Positions 1-5,471 of a stretch of 5,471 nucleotides of DNA are shown in pieces. Every line of letters starts with the position of its first letter. Positions within the stretch are counted from its first letter, which is position 1. A program made the translations under genes and the position numbers. The notes under the pieces were generated by a model. That model saw only the letters and a program-made list of their open reading frames with translations. It made no database searches and was not told where the DNA came from. Source of the stretch: an uncultured Ruminobacter sp. (GTDB lineage: Bacteria; Pseudomonadota; Gammaproteobacteria; Enterobacterales; Succinivibrionaceae); assembly GCA_900767005.1 (NCBI GenBank), contig CAAFXL010000437.1, positions 1 through 5,471 on the forward strand, given 5' to 3'.

Positions 1-1
1 A

Positions 2-682
2 GGTCCATTATTCCATCACCTACTATTAGCTGATGAAATTAACCGTGCTCCAGCAAAGGTTCAATCTGCATTACTTGAAGCAATGGCTGAACGTCAAATA
101 ACTATTGGTAGAAAGACCTATCAGTTACCAGATCTATTCTTAGTTATGGCAACTCAGAACCCTCTAGAACAAGAAGGTACTTATCCATTACCTGAAGCTC
201 AGCTAGACCGTTTCATGTTGCACTTACAACTAAACTATCCAGATCAGGGTACTGAATTACAGATTCTACGCTTAAACCACGATGAATCAAAGCATACTGC
301 TAAGGAAACTCCTCCTGTAATTTCTCAAAACGATCTATTTGCAGCTCGTCAAGAAATTCTAGAAGTAACAGTTCCTGATATACTTGAAAGCTACATCATC
401 AACTTAACTATGGCAACTCGTCGTCCATATAGCTATGACTCAACAGACCTTGCTCGTTGGATTAGCTGTGGTGTTTCACCTCGTGCTACTATGGCTCTTG
501 CAAATTGTGCTCGAGTTAAAGCATGGCTTGACGATCGTAACTATGTAGCTCCAGAAGATATCCAATACTGTGTATACCCAGTATTTAGACATCGTATCTT
601 CTTAAGTATGGAAGCTGAAGCTGATAGAGTTGATGCAAATCGTGTAATTGAGCTATTAACCAAGAAAGTAGTTGTAGGTTAA
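2..682 (+). CDS. MoxR-family AAA+ ATPase, 5'-truncated by the window edge
   Basis: The reading frame is open from base 2 and encodes 226 residues before the TAA at 680-682. The ATG at 83 is an internal methionine, not the start, because conserved MoxR sequence precedes it. Numbering from base 2, the Walker B motif LLLADEIN is at residues 7-14 and runs into the family signature NRAPAKVQSALLEAM. Sensor 1 is ATQNP (50-54), followed by EQEGTYPLPEAQLDRF with the presumed arginine finger at R70. The sensor 2 region is GVSPR (157-161) in the C-terminal lid. MoxR proteins are usually about 320 residues, so roughly 100 residues, including Walker A, lie upstream. MoxR ATPases are cytosolic, ATP-driven, chaperone-like remodellers that work with VWA-domain partners, as RavA does with ViaA. 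The downstream DUF58 and VWA genes fit this. All visible catalytic motifs look intact. Family assignment is near certain; the substrate is unknown. Confidence 0.96.
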   Translation, partial: GPLFHHLLLADEINRAPAKVQSALLEAMAERQITIGRKTYQLPDLFLVMATQNPLEQEGTYPLPEAQLDRFMLHLQLNYPDQGTELQILRLNHDESKHTAKETPPVISQNDLFAARQEILEVTVPDILESYIINLTMATRRPYSYDSTDLARWISCGVSPRATMALANCARVKAWLDDRNYVAPEDIQYCVYPVFRHRIFLSMEAEADRVDANRVIELLTKKVVVG

Positions 683-696
683 TGCTTAAAAATAAT

Positions 697-731
697 GTAG
701 GAGGCTTTTTGCCTTCTACTTATTTGTTTTT
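697..731 (+). terminator. Hairpin with T-rich tail between moxR and DUF58 genes (terminator or attenuator)
   Basis: GTAGGAGGC (697-705) pairs with GCCTTCTAC (711-719) as a 9-bp stem with one G-U wobble and a TTTTT loop. The T-rich run TTATTTGTTTTT (720-731) follows. If T696 is bulged, A690-A695 can also pair with T720-T725, so the stem can extend and the element resembles a terminator in both directions. It lies 14 bases after the moxR stop codon. The next gene is co-oriented and I see no convincing promoter in the 32 bases between the T tract and its start. Full termination would therefore leave the rest of the cluster without an obvious promoter, so partial termination or an mRNA 3'-end stabiliser seems more likely. 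The structure is seen directly; the function is inferred. Confidence 0.7.
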
Positions 732-754
732 GTGCTCTAAATAACTAATAACGA

Positions 755-760
755 TAAGGA
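755..760 (+). promoter_or_regulatory. Ribosome binding site of the DUF58 gene
   Basis: TAAGGA matches the anti-Shine-Dalgarno and is the same core seen before the next three genes. It lies 3 bases before the ATG at 764 and 9 bases before the in-frame ATG at 770. The other genes have 6-7 bases, so spacing alone does not decide between the two starts. Confidence 0.65.
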
Positions 761-763
761 AGA

Positions 764-1654
764 ATGTCAATGCCTAATGGGATTGAGCTTACATTTGAAG
801 AACTTTTACAAGTTCCGCCTTTAACTCAGTTACTACCAAATACCATGGTAGCATCTCAACGCTATGGTCTTTTACGTTCAATCAGTAAAGGTCGTGGTAT
901 GGAGTTTTCTGAAGTTCGTGCCTATTTACCTGGAGATGATATTCGTAATATAGATTGGCGAATCACTGCTCGTATGGGTAAACCATATACCAAAATGTTC
1001 AGAGAAGAACGAGACCGAAATGTTTATATCATTTTGGATCTAGATCCTGCGATGTACTTTGGTTCACAAGGTCAGCTTAAGGCTCGCTTTGCTTCCCTTA
1101 TCGCCGCATCATGTGCTTGGCAAGCTTTCGACATGAAAGATAAAGTCGGCGGCATGATTATTCTTGGAGATACTCCAATCAGACATCAACCTGGTGGCGT
1201 AAGAAAAGACGTTCTTGCCTGGATTCAAAAGGTCTATGACGCTTATGAATTAGGACTAAGAAGAAAGGACTTTTCATTTACCATTGGTGATGGCATCAAG
1301 TTACTTATCAATCGTGCAAGACCTGGTAGTGTTTTCCATATTATTTCAGATTTCTATCGTGTTGATGACGCAGCATGGTTATATTTACGCCGTTTAAATA
1401 AATCACACACCGTTAGAACTTATCAAATCTACGATAAGATTGAAACTGAAATTGATGGTAAGGGTACAGTTGGTATTAATACTGGTTATAACCAAGGTTT
1501 TATCAGTAGCTTAAATGCTGATTTCGTCGATAATTATCGTCGTATCGGTATGCACCGCATTCATAATATCGATAAGATGCTTACTGAATCATCACAAAGA
1601 AATGTTTGTATTGATGTTTCAGAAACCATGCTACAAAACTCTAGTGAAAAATAA
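764..1654 (+). CDS. DUF58 domain-containing protein with degenerate VWA-like metal site
   Basis: This 296-residue protein has the usual length for DUF58 proteins encoded next to moxR. The hallmark block spans about residues 43-83: GRGMEFSEVRAYLPGDD, then RNIDWRITAR, then the FREER segment. After it comes a hydrophobic strand and DLDPAMYFG (92-100), where homologs usually have a DxSxSM-like, VWA-type MIDAS start. Here the two serines are replaced by D94 and A96. There is no signal peptide or clear membrane segment, so it is probably cytosolic. DUF58 proteins are conserved partners of MoxR ATPases and are thought to help bridge the ATPase to the VWA components; their biochemical activity is not established. 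The gene starts 81 bases after moxR, beyond a hairpin, and ends 13 bases before the DUF4381 gene. The start could be ATG 764 or ATG 770 (two residues shorter). I kept the longer form. Family assignment is very secure. Confidence 0.94.
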   Translation: MSMPNGIELTFEELLQVPPLTQLLPNTMVASQRYGLLRSISKGRGMEFSEVRAYLPGDDIRNIDWRITARMGKPYTKMFREERDRNVYIILDLDPAMYFGSQGQLKARFASLIAASCAWQAFDMKDKVGGMIILGDTPIRHQPGGVRKDVLAWIQKVYDAYELGLRRKDFSFTIGDGIKLLINRARPGSVFHIISDFYRVDDAAWLYLRRLNKSHTVRTYQIYDKIETEIDGKGTVGINTGYNQGFISSLNADFVDNYRRIGMHRIHNIDKMLTESSQRNVCIDVSETMLQNSSEK

Positions 1655-1667
1655 CTAAGGATTAGCA

Positions 1668-2126
1668 ATGGAAGAAGATTTATTACAAAATTTACGTTCT
1701 ATTCAAGAAGGTAATCCTCCAGTTGATTATAGCTATCAATGGATCTGGTACATTGTTGCAATTATTGTAATTGTAGCTATTTGTTATTCAATTAAACGTT
1801 TAATGCCGTTATTTGAGGCATATCGTCGTTTAGGTAAGATTGACTTAAACGAAGAAGCTTTTATTCCTTTAATCAATTATTGGTTAAAAGAAACTGCCCT
1901 TATTATGTACCCTAGAGATACTGTAGCCCCTCTATTTGGCATTCAATGGCTTAGATTTTTAGATAAAACTGGTGGCACTAACTTCCAGGCTTTTGAACAA
2001 GCATGGAATACTGTTATTTATGACTATCAGCATATTACTGTTCCTGATAGTGATAAGAAGCTACTAGTAAAAGAATGCAAAAAATGGATTATTGCTAATA
2101 TAAGGAGAAGAATATGGGCGTTCTAA
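1668..2126 (+). CDS. DUF4381 single-pass membrane protein
   Basis: This 152-residue protein begins with a short polar segment containing NPPVDY (16-21), which matches the proline-containing N-terminus of DUF4381 proteins. One transmembrane helix follows at about 25-42, then basic residues (KR, 43-44) that suggest a cytosolic C-terminal domain. That domain has the family pattern YPRDTVAPLFGIQWLRFLD (81-99), with the characteristic WLxFLD motif, and ends in KKWIIANIRRR. DUF4381 proteins occur between the DUF58 and VWA genes in this type of cluster; their function is unknown, and a membrane-anchoring or scaffold role is only inferred from position. TAAGGA at 1656-1661, 6 bases before the ATG, supports the start. 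The last 13 bases overlap the next gene, and codons AGG AGA AGA for the C-terminal arginines also form that gene's ribosome binding site. Confidence 0.88.
   Translation: MEEDLLQNLRSIQEGNPPVDYSYQWIWYIVAIIVIVAICYSIKRLMPLFEAYRRLGKIDLNEEAFIPLINYWLKETALIMYPRDTVAPLFGIQWLRFLDKTGGTNFQAFEQAWNTVIYDYQHITVPDSDKKLLVKECKKWIIANIRRRIWAF
2101..2106 (+). promoter_or_regulatory. Ribosome binding site of the BatA-like VWA gene, inside the DUF4381 coding region
   Basis: TAAGGA, continuing as GAAG, lies 7 bases before the ATG at 2114 and within the preceding open frame, where it encodes part of NIRRR. Ribosomes finishing DUF4381 pass directly over this site, so reinitiation coupling is likely. Confidence 0.8.
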
Positions 2127-3097
2127 GCTTTGGTTGGCCATTATGCTTTTTATTATTAGTAGTACCGTTTATTATTAGATATCTTCCAGGTAAGAGTAAG
2201 AAAGATGATTTCATCTTTATTACCTCTTTACCTCATTTTTTACAGAAAGAACCAAAAAATAAAGTTTATCTATTATTTTCATTAGCATATGCTTCATGGT
2301 TCTTCCTAGTACTTGCTCTAGCAAGACCAATTTACTTAGCTGATGTTATTGTTATTAGCCAGCCACATCGTGATATCTACATGGCAATCGACCTTTCTGA
2401 TTCCATGGAAATTCAGGATATGTTCGATGATAAGGGTAAAGCAGTAACTCGTTTAAGCGTAGTTAAAAAGGAAGTTAAAGAATTTATCAAGTCTCGTGAT
2501 AACTCTTATCACAACGACCGTATTGGTTTAATTCTTTTTGCTGATAACGCTTATGTATTATCTCCACTAACTTTTGATAAAAAGTTACTTTTAAACTTAG
2601 TTGATGAATTAGATTTCTCACTTGCTGGTCAATTTACTAATATTGGTGCAGCAATTAATCTTACTCTTGAACGTTTTGAAGAAGCAGGAACCAATCAAAA
2701 GATCTTAATATTACTTTCTGATGGTAAGAATACCGTAGAAGGTGTTGATCCGATTACTGCTGCAACAACCGCACAAGATAACAACATGAAGATCTATACC
2801 ATCGGTTTTGGTGGTGGCGTTCAGCTTGACCAAAGAGGTAAGCTAATTAGCGAAGGTTCAACTGATCTTGATGAAGAAACTTTAAAGCGTGTTGCTGAAA
2901 TCACTAAAGGTCATTATTACCGTGTAGATAACAGCCGTTCATTACATAGTAAGTATCAGGAAATCAGCTATCTTGAAGCTGAAGTTTCAGATGCTATTAG
3001 TTATCAGCCAGAAATTGAATTATATCAATGGCCTCTTATTTTAGCGTTAATTTTTGCAATCATTGCAGGTATAGCCGTAAGGAGAATAAATGGATAG
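2114..3097 (+). CDS. Membrane-anchored VWA-domain protein, BatA-like
   Basis: This 327-residue protein has the layout of the BatA family. Two N-terminal hydrophobic segments (about 6-22 and 53-71, the second ending in the family motif ALARP) precede a VWA domain (about 87-285), and a C-terminal transmembrane helix lies at about 306-322. The MIDAS looks complete: DLSDS (D93, S95, S97), T175 in TNIGAAI, and D203 in LLSDGKNT. It should therefore bind a divalent cation and a protein ligand. The segment YQEISYLEAE before the last helix is also typical of the family. It probably acts in the inner-membrane complex with the VWA-TPR protein and BatD, downstream of the MoxR ATPase; which side of the membrane the VWA domain faces cannot be settled here. 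It overlaps DUF4381 by 13 bases and the next gene by 8. The length is normal for the family, and the start is supported by TAAGGA 7 bases upstream. Confidence 0.95.
   Translation: MGVLSFGWPLCFLLLVVPFIIRYLPGKSKKDDFIFITSLPHFLQKEPKNKVYLLFSLAYASWFFLVLALARPIYLADVIVISQPHRDIYMAIDLSDSMEIQDMFDDKGKAVTRLSVVKKEVKEFIKSRDNSYHNDRIGLILFADNAYVLSPLTFDKKLLLNLVDELDFSLAGQFTNIGAAINLTLERFEEAGTNQKILILLSDGKNTVEGVDPITAATTAQDNNMKIYTIGFGGGVQLDQRGKLISEGSTDLDEETLKRVAEITKGHYYRVDNSRSLHSKYQEISYLEAEVSDAISYQPEIELYQWPLILALIFAIIAGIAVRRING
3078..3083 (+). promoter_or_regulatory. Ribosome binding site of the VWA-TPR gene, inside the BatA-like coding region
   Basis: TAAGGA (extended by GA) lies 6 bases before the ATG at 3090. It is read in the upstream gene as part of the C-terminal AVRRI. 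It is in the same phase as the site at 2101-2106, so AGG AGA encodes arginines at both junctions. Confidence 0.8.
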
Positions 3098-4766
3098 TTT
3101 AGAATTCTCAATCTTGCGTCCTTGGTGGTTACTATTTTTATTATTACCACTAGTGTTTGTTTATATTGATTTTGGTAGACATTACAAACTCCAGAACTTT
3201 ATCCGCGAAGATATAATTAACTTTTTAAAGCCTAAAAAGACTAAGAAAAAGCACACTAATGAAGAAGAATCTGCAGAAACTGCAGAGGAAGCTAAGCAGA
3301 TTTCTAAAGATGAAGCTAAAGCTCTTATTGCTAAGCCAAAACTTTGGAAAAAATATGGTTGGTTAATTTTCCCATATTTCTGTGCCGTGTTTGCTTTATC
3401 AGGTCCTGCAATTACCCAAGAACGTTCATTATTCCAAACTGATGAAAACTGGGTATGGGTTTTAGATACCTCTTATTCAATGCTAGCTAATGATCTTGAA
3501 CCATCAAGATTTCAGCGAGCTAAGAATAGCTTAGTTGAATTATTAAATTCATCTAAGAACCATCGCCGTATTTCAATCATTGCTTATGCAGGTGATAATT
3601 ATTTAATTACCCCACCTACCGATGATGTATCTACTTTATTATTTAATCTAAATGAAATTGACCCAACCATTATGCCAGTTCCTGGTTCAGAACCGCTACC
3701 AGCATTAAATCGAGCAATTAGCATTCTAGATAATGATAAAGAAATCCCAGGTAATATCTTATTTATTACTGATGATATTAAAGATCAAAGTGAAGCTGAA
3801 AAACTTACTAATCTAATTAATGAATCTAAGTACCCAATTTACATTTATGCAATTGGTACTACTAAGGGTTCACCAGTTAAGATTAATAATGAAATTTTAA
3901 GTGTTAAAGATGCTAGTGGTAACCCTACCCCAGTAATGGCAACATCACACTTAAACTTAATTCAGAAGGTTGCTGAAGATTCAAATAGTAAAGTATTCTT
4001 TGAAGTTGATAATAATGGTGAAGCTCCAAATCTTGCTAAGATGTATAGCTATGAACACCCTAAGTATTTTAAGACTGATAAGAGTAAATATTTAAAGAAG
4101 GATATTGGTTATTACTTCTTAATAGGTGCAATTATCGCTGTATTTGCCCTATTTAGAAATTACTACTTTGTATTTATCTTTGCAGCTTTAATTTCTCTTG
4201 GTTCATCAATGCTTCCACAGGAAGCAATGGCAGCTGATAGTTTAAATATCGACCCAGTTGCCACCCCAAAGAAGTATGGTTATTACTTATATACTAAAGG
4301 TAAGTATGAAGAAGCTTTAAAGTACTTTGAAGACGAACCTCGTTGGAAAGGTAATACCCTTTATCGTTTAGGTCGTTATGCTGATGCAATTATCGCCTAC
4401 CAAGCTTTAGGTAATGATGCAGATGCAAAGTATAACATTGGTAATTGTTATGCATTCTTATCAAGAAATGGCACTCCTAATGCCCTTGATAATGCCTTAC
4501 TTGCTTATGAACAAGCCTTAAAGATCGACCCAAATCATGCTAATGCAAATCAAAATAGAACTATTATTTTGAATTACAAAGAGCAGGAAGATAAGACTAA
4601 GCAAAGAACCATTACCATTATCGATGAAGCAACTGGTAAGCAATTAAAATTTAATGAAAATGATATTTTAGTTACTCCAGAAGAAAAAACTAGCCTTATG
4701 AAGCGTCGTTTATTATTACAGCAGAGTAAGAAGACTGTTCAAACTAAACCGGAGCAAATATGGTAA
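3090..4766 (+). CDS. VWA-TPR fusion membrane protein (BatB/BatC-like)
   Basis: This 558-residue protein joins a membrane VWA module to TPRs. The N-terminus (LRPWWLLFLLLP) forms a helix at about 11-26. A Lys- then Glu/Ala-rich stretch follows (about 47-88), then a second hydrophobic segment (90-107) ending in ALSGPA. The VWA domain spans about 118-330: DTSYS (D126, S128, S130), NDLEPSRFQRAK (134-145), the PVPGSEP loop (196-202) where classical VWA domains have the MIDAS threonine, and ITDD (D228) where SDG is usual. Two further hydrophobic segments (about 341-355 and 358-375) lead to AMAAD (379-383), which resembles a signal-peptidase site. About three TPR-like units follow (394-490), including YNIGN and AYEQALKIDPNHANA, then a polar tail. 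Fused VWA-TPR proteins are standard in gammaproteobacterial versions of this locus, while other phyla have separate batB and batC. It overlaps its neighbours by 8 and 7 bases. It probably acts as an envelope scaffold with the BatA-like and BatD-like proteins. Confidence 0.94.
   Translation: MDSLEFSILRPWWLLFLLLPLVFVYIDFGRHYKLQNFIREDIINFLKPKKTKKKHTNEEESAETAEEAKQISKDEAKALIAKPKLWKKYGWLIFPYFCAVFALSGPAITQERSLFQTDENWVWVLDTSYSMLANDLEPSRFQRAKNSLVELLNSSKNHRRISIIAYAGDNYLITPPTDDVSTLLFNLNEIDPTIMPVPGSEPLPALNRAISILDNDKEIPGNILFITDDIKDQSEAEKLTNLINESKYPIYIYAIGTTKGSPVKINNEILSVKDASGNPTPVMATSHLNLIQKVAEDSNSKVFFEVDNNGEAPNLAKMYSYEHPKYFKTDKSKYLKKDIGYYFLIGAIIAVFALFRNYYFVFIFAALISLGSSMLPQEAMAADSLNIDPVATPKKYGYYLYTKGKYEEALKYFEDEPRWKGNTLYRLGRYADAIIAYQALGNDADAKYNIGNCYAFLSRNGTPNALDNALLAYEQALKIDPNHANANQNRTIILNYKEQEDKTKQRTITIIDEATGKQLKFNENDILVTPEEKTSLMKRRLLLQQSKKTVQTKPEQIW
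4751..4754 (+). promoter_or_regulatory. Ribosome binding site of the batD-like gene
   Basis: GGAG lies 5 bases before the ATG at 4760 and within the last codons of the VWA-TPR gene. It supports 4760 as the start of the batD-like frame, which would otherwise be only an open frame running off the window. Confidence 0.75.
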
Positions 4767-5471
4767 TAAAACACTATTTTGAGCTTGCATTTATTATATT
4801 GTTTAGCTGTCTAACTCTAATTGCACCAACAGCTTATGCTGATGCCCCACGTGATACTAAGACCAAAATTAGTACTGACCGTTCAGAACTTATTGCTGGT
4901 AGTAGTTTTAAGCTTATGATTGAAATTTCTACTCCACGTAAGCTTAATAAATTAGATCTTAAATATAACGATCTAAGAAATATTTTTACCGTTGGAAATG
5001 TGGCTTTTGAAGAAACCAAGACTGAAGATATCAACGTTTACCGTTGGGTTATTCCTCTAATTAGAAATAAGCCAGGGGTGGTTAAGGTTCCTTCCCTACC
5101 CATTAGTTCAAACCTTTCAACTCCAAGTTTTGAGCTAACTATTAAAAAGCCTGAAGGAATTAATTCTCAGAAGTTTATTAAGACTCAGCTACGCAACAAC
5201 CATTTAATCGTAGGTCAGCTTGCGATGTACCGTGTTGAAATTGATATTCTTCCTGATGTAAGAATTGATACTGTAAGTGAACCATTTGCTGAAAACGCAA
5301 CTATCACTTTACTTACTGAAAGAACTATTAATCGTGCTAAACCAAATACTCCTTTCGTATACCGTACTCGTATTCAGGAATACAAGATTATCTTTGATAA
5401 ACCAGGGGTTCAGACTATTAAGTCACCGGTAATTACTGGTTACATTGGTAATAATAAGAATCAATTTATGC
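4760..5471 (+). CDS. BatD-family protein, 3'-truncated by the window edge
   Basis: From the ATG at 4760 the + strand frame stays open to the window end (237 complete codons). The first 27 residues form a signal peptide: basic K4, a hydrophobic core of about 9-22, and a cleavage site of the type AYA|DAP after residue 27. The mature part begins with a beta-rich domain of the BatD kind: ISTDRSELIAGSSFKLMIEI, later VYRWVIPLIRNKPGVVKVPS, then a second repeat-like unit from about FIKTQLRNNHLIVGQ. In the family these are immunoglobulin-like repeats in a periplasmic region, followed by a C-terminal membrane helix. Full-length BatD proteins are usually 400-600 residues, so more than a third is missing downstream. 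The gene overlaps the VWA-TPR stop by 7 bases. Family assignment rests on the pattern and on gene order. The open frame on the opposite strand at 4834-5034 is a shadow of this gene. Confidence 0.88.
   Translation, partial: MVIKHYFELAFIILFSCLTLIAPTAYADAPRDTKTKISTDRSELIAGSSFKLMIEISTPRKLNKLDLKYNDLRNIFTVGNVAFEETKTEDINVYRWVIPLIRNKPGVVKVPSLPISSNLSTPSFELTIKKPEGINSQKFIKTQLRNNHLIVGQLAMYRVEIDILPDVRIDTVSEPFAENATITLLTERTINRAKPNTPFVYRTRIQEYKIIFDKPGVQTIKSPVITGYIGNNKNQFM

Noticed and set aside
83..682. ATG at 83 as the start of the ATPase gene
   Set aside because: The frame is open upstream to base 2 and encodes the conserved Walker B region before this methionine, so the gene begins before the window.
724..751. 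Promoter for the DUF58 gene (TTGTTT at 724, TAAATA at 738 or TAATAA at 746)
   Set aside because: The -10 candidates match only about half of the consensus, spacing to the -35 candidate is poor for the first, and a start site for the second would fall on the ribosome binding site. In such AT-rich sequence these matches are expected by chance.
2114..4766. The two VWA genes as a recent tandem duplication
   Set aside because: Apart from the VWA fold and general layout, the proteins differ in motifs, length and flanking segments, and this pair is an ancient, conserved feature of such loci.
4802..4815. Lipoprotein signal in the batD-like protein (LFSC at residues 14-17)
   Set aside because: The phenylalanine before S-C does not fit the usual lipobox, the cysteine lies in the middle of the hydrophobic core, and a clear AxA signal peptidase I site follows at 25-27.
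4834..5034. Minus-strand open frame of 66 codons
   Set aside because: It lies entirely inside the batD-like frame on the + strand, has no recognisable domain, and its low-complexity Ser/Leu-rich product is typical of antisense shadow frames.
1..5471. An undescribed defence, mobile or other new system
   Set aside because: Every gene fits the known moxR-DUF58-DUF4381-VWA-VWA/TPR-batD order. I saw no transposase, integrase, direct repeats, tRNA or shift in base composition pointing to transfer.

Overview
The window is an AT-rich stretch of a bacterial chromosome, coding almost wall to wall on the + strand. It carries most of one gene cluster: a MoxR-type AAA+ ATPase, a DUF58 protein, a DUF4381 membrane protein, a membrane VWA protein (BatA-like), a membrane VWA protein fused to TPRs (BatB/BatC-like) and a BatD-like protein. 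This order is the well-known 'aerotolerance' (Bat) type of MoxR/VWA locus in Gammaproteobacteria such as Vibrio, Shewanella and Aeromonas relatives. The low GC, the TTA/AAT/AAA-rich codons and the protein sequences suggest an AT-rich gammaproteobacterium, possibly Succinivibrionaceae-like. That placement is an inference of low confidence.

Layout: the 3' two-thirds of the moxR-family gene (2-682, its start lies before the window); an 81-base gap with a strong hairpin and T-rich tail (697-731); DUF58 (764-1654); DUF4381 (1668-2126); BatA-like VWA (2114-3097); VWA-TPR fusion (3090-4766); and the first 237 codons of a batD-like gene (4760 to the window end). The last four genes overlap at three junctions (13, 8 and 7 bases). 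At two of these the ribosome binding site of the next gene encodes the C-terminal arginines of the previous protein. This points to translational coupling of the membrane and periplasmic components.

Working model, from family knowledge: the cytosolic MoxR ATPase works as a chaperone-like remodeller with the cytosolic DUF58 protein. DUF4381, the two VWA proteins and BatD form an envelope complex whose VWA and TPR domains supply metal-dependent and repeat-based protein contacts. Such loci have been linked to envelope and stress tolerance in a few species, but the substrate is not known and cannot be read from this sequence.

I found no RNA genes, CRISPR arrays, insertion sequences or prophage parts. 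The cluster is a recognised type, not a new system. The points worth checking are the degenerate metal-binding motif in DUF58, the hairpin that separates moxR from the rest, the internal signal-peptide-like segment in the VWA-TPR fusion, and the charged insertion near its N-terminus.
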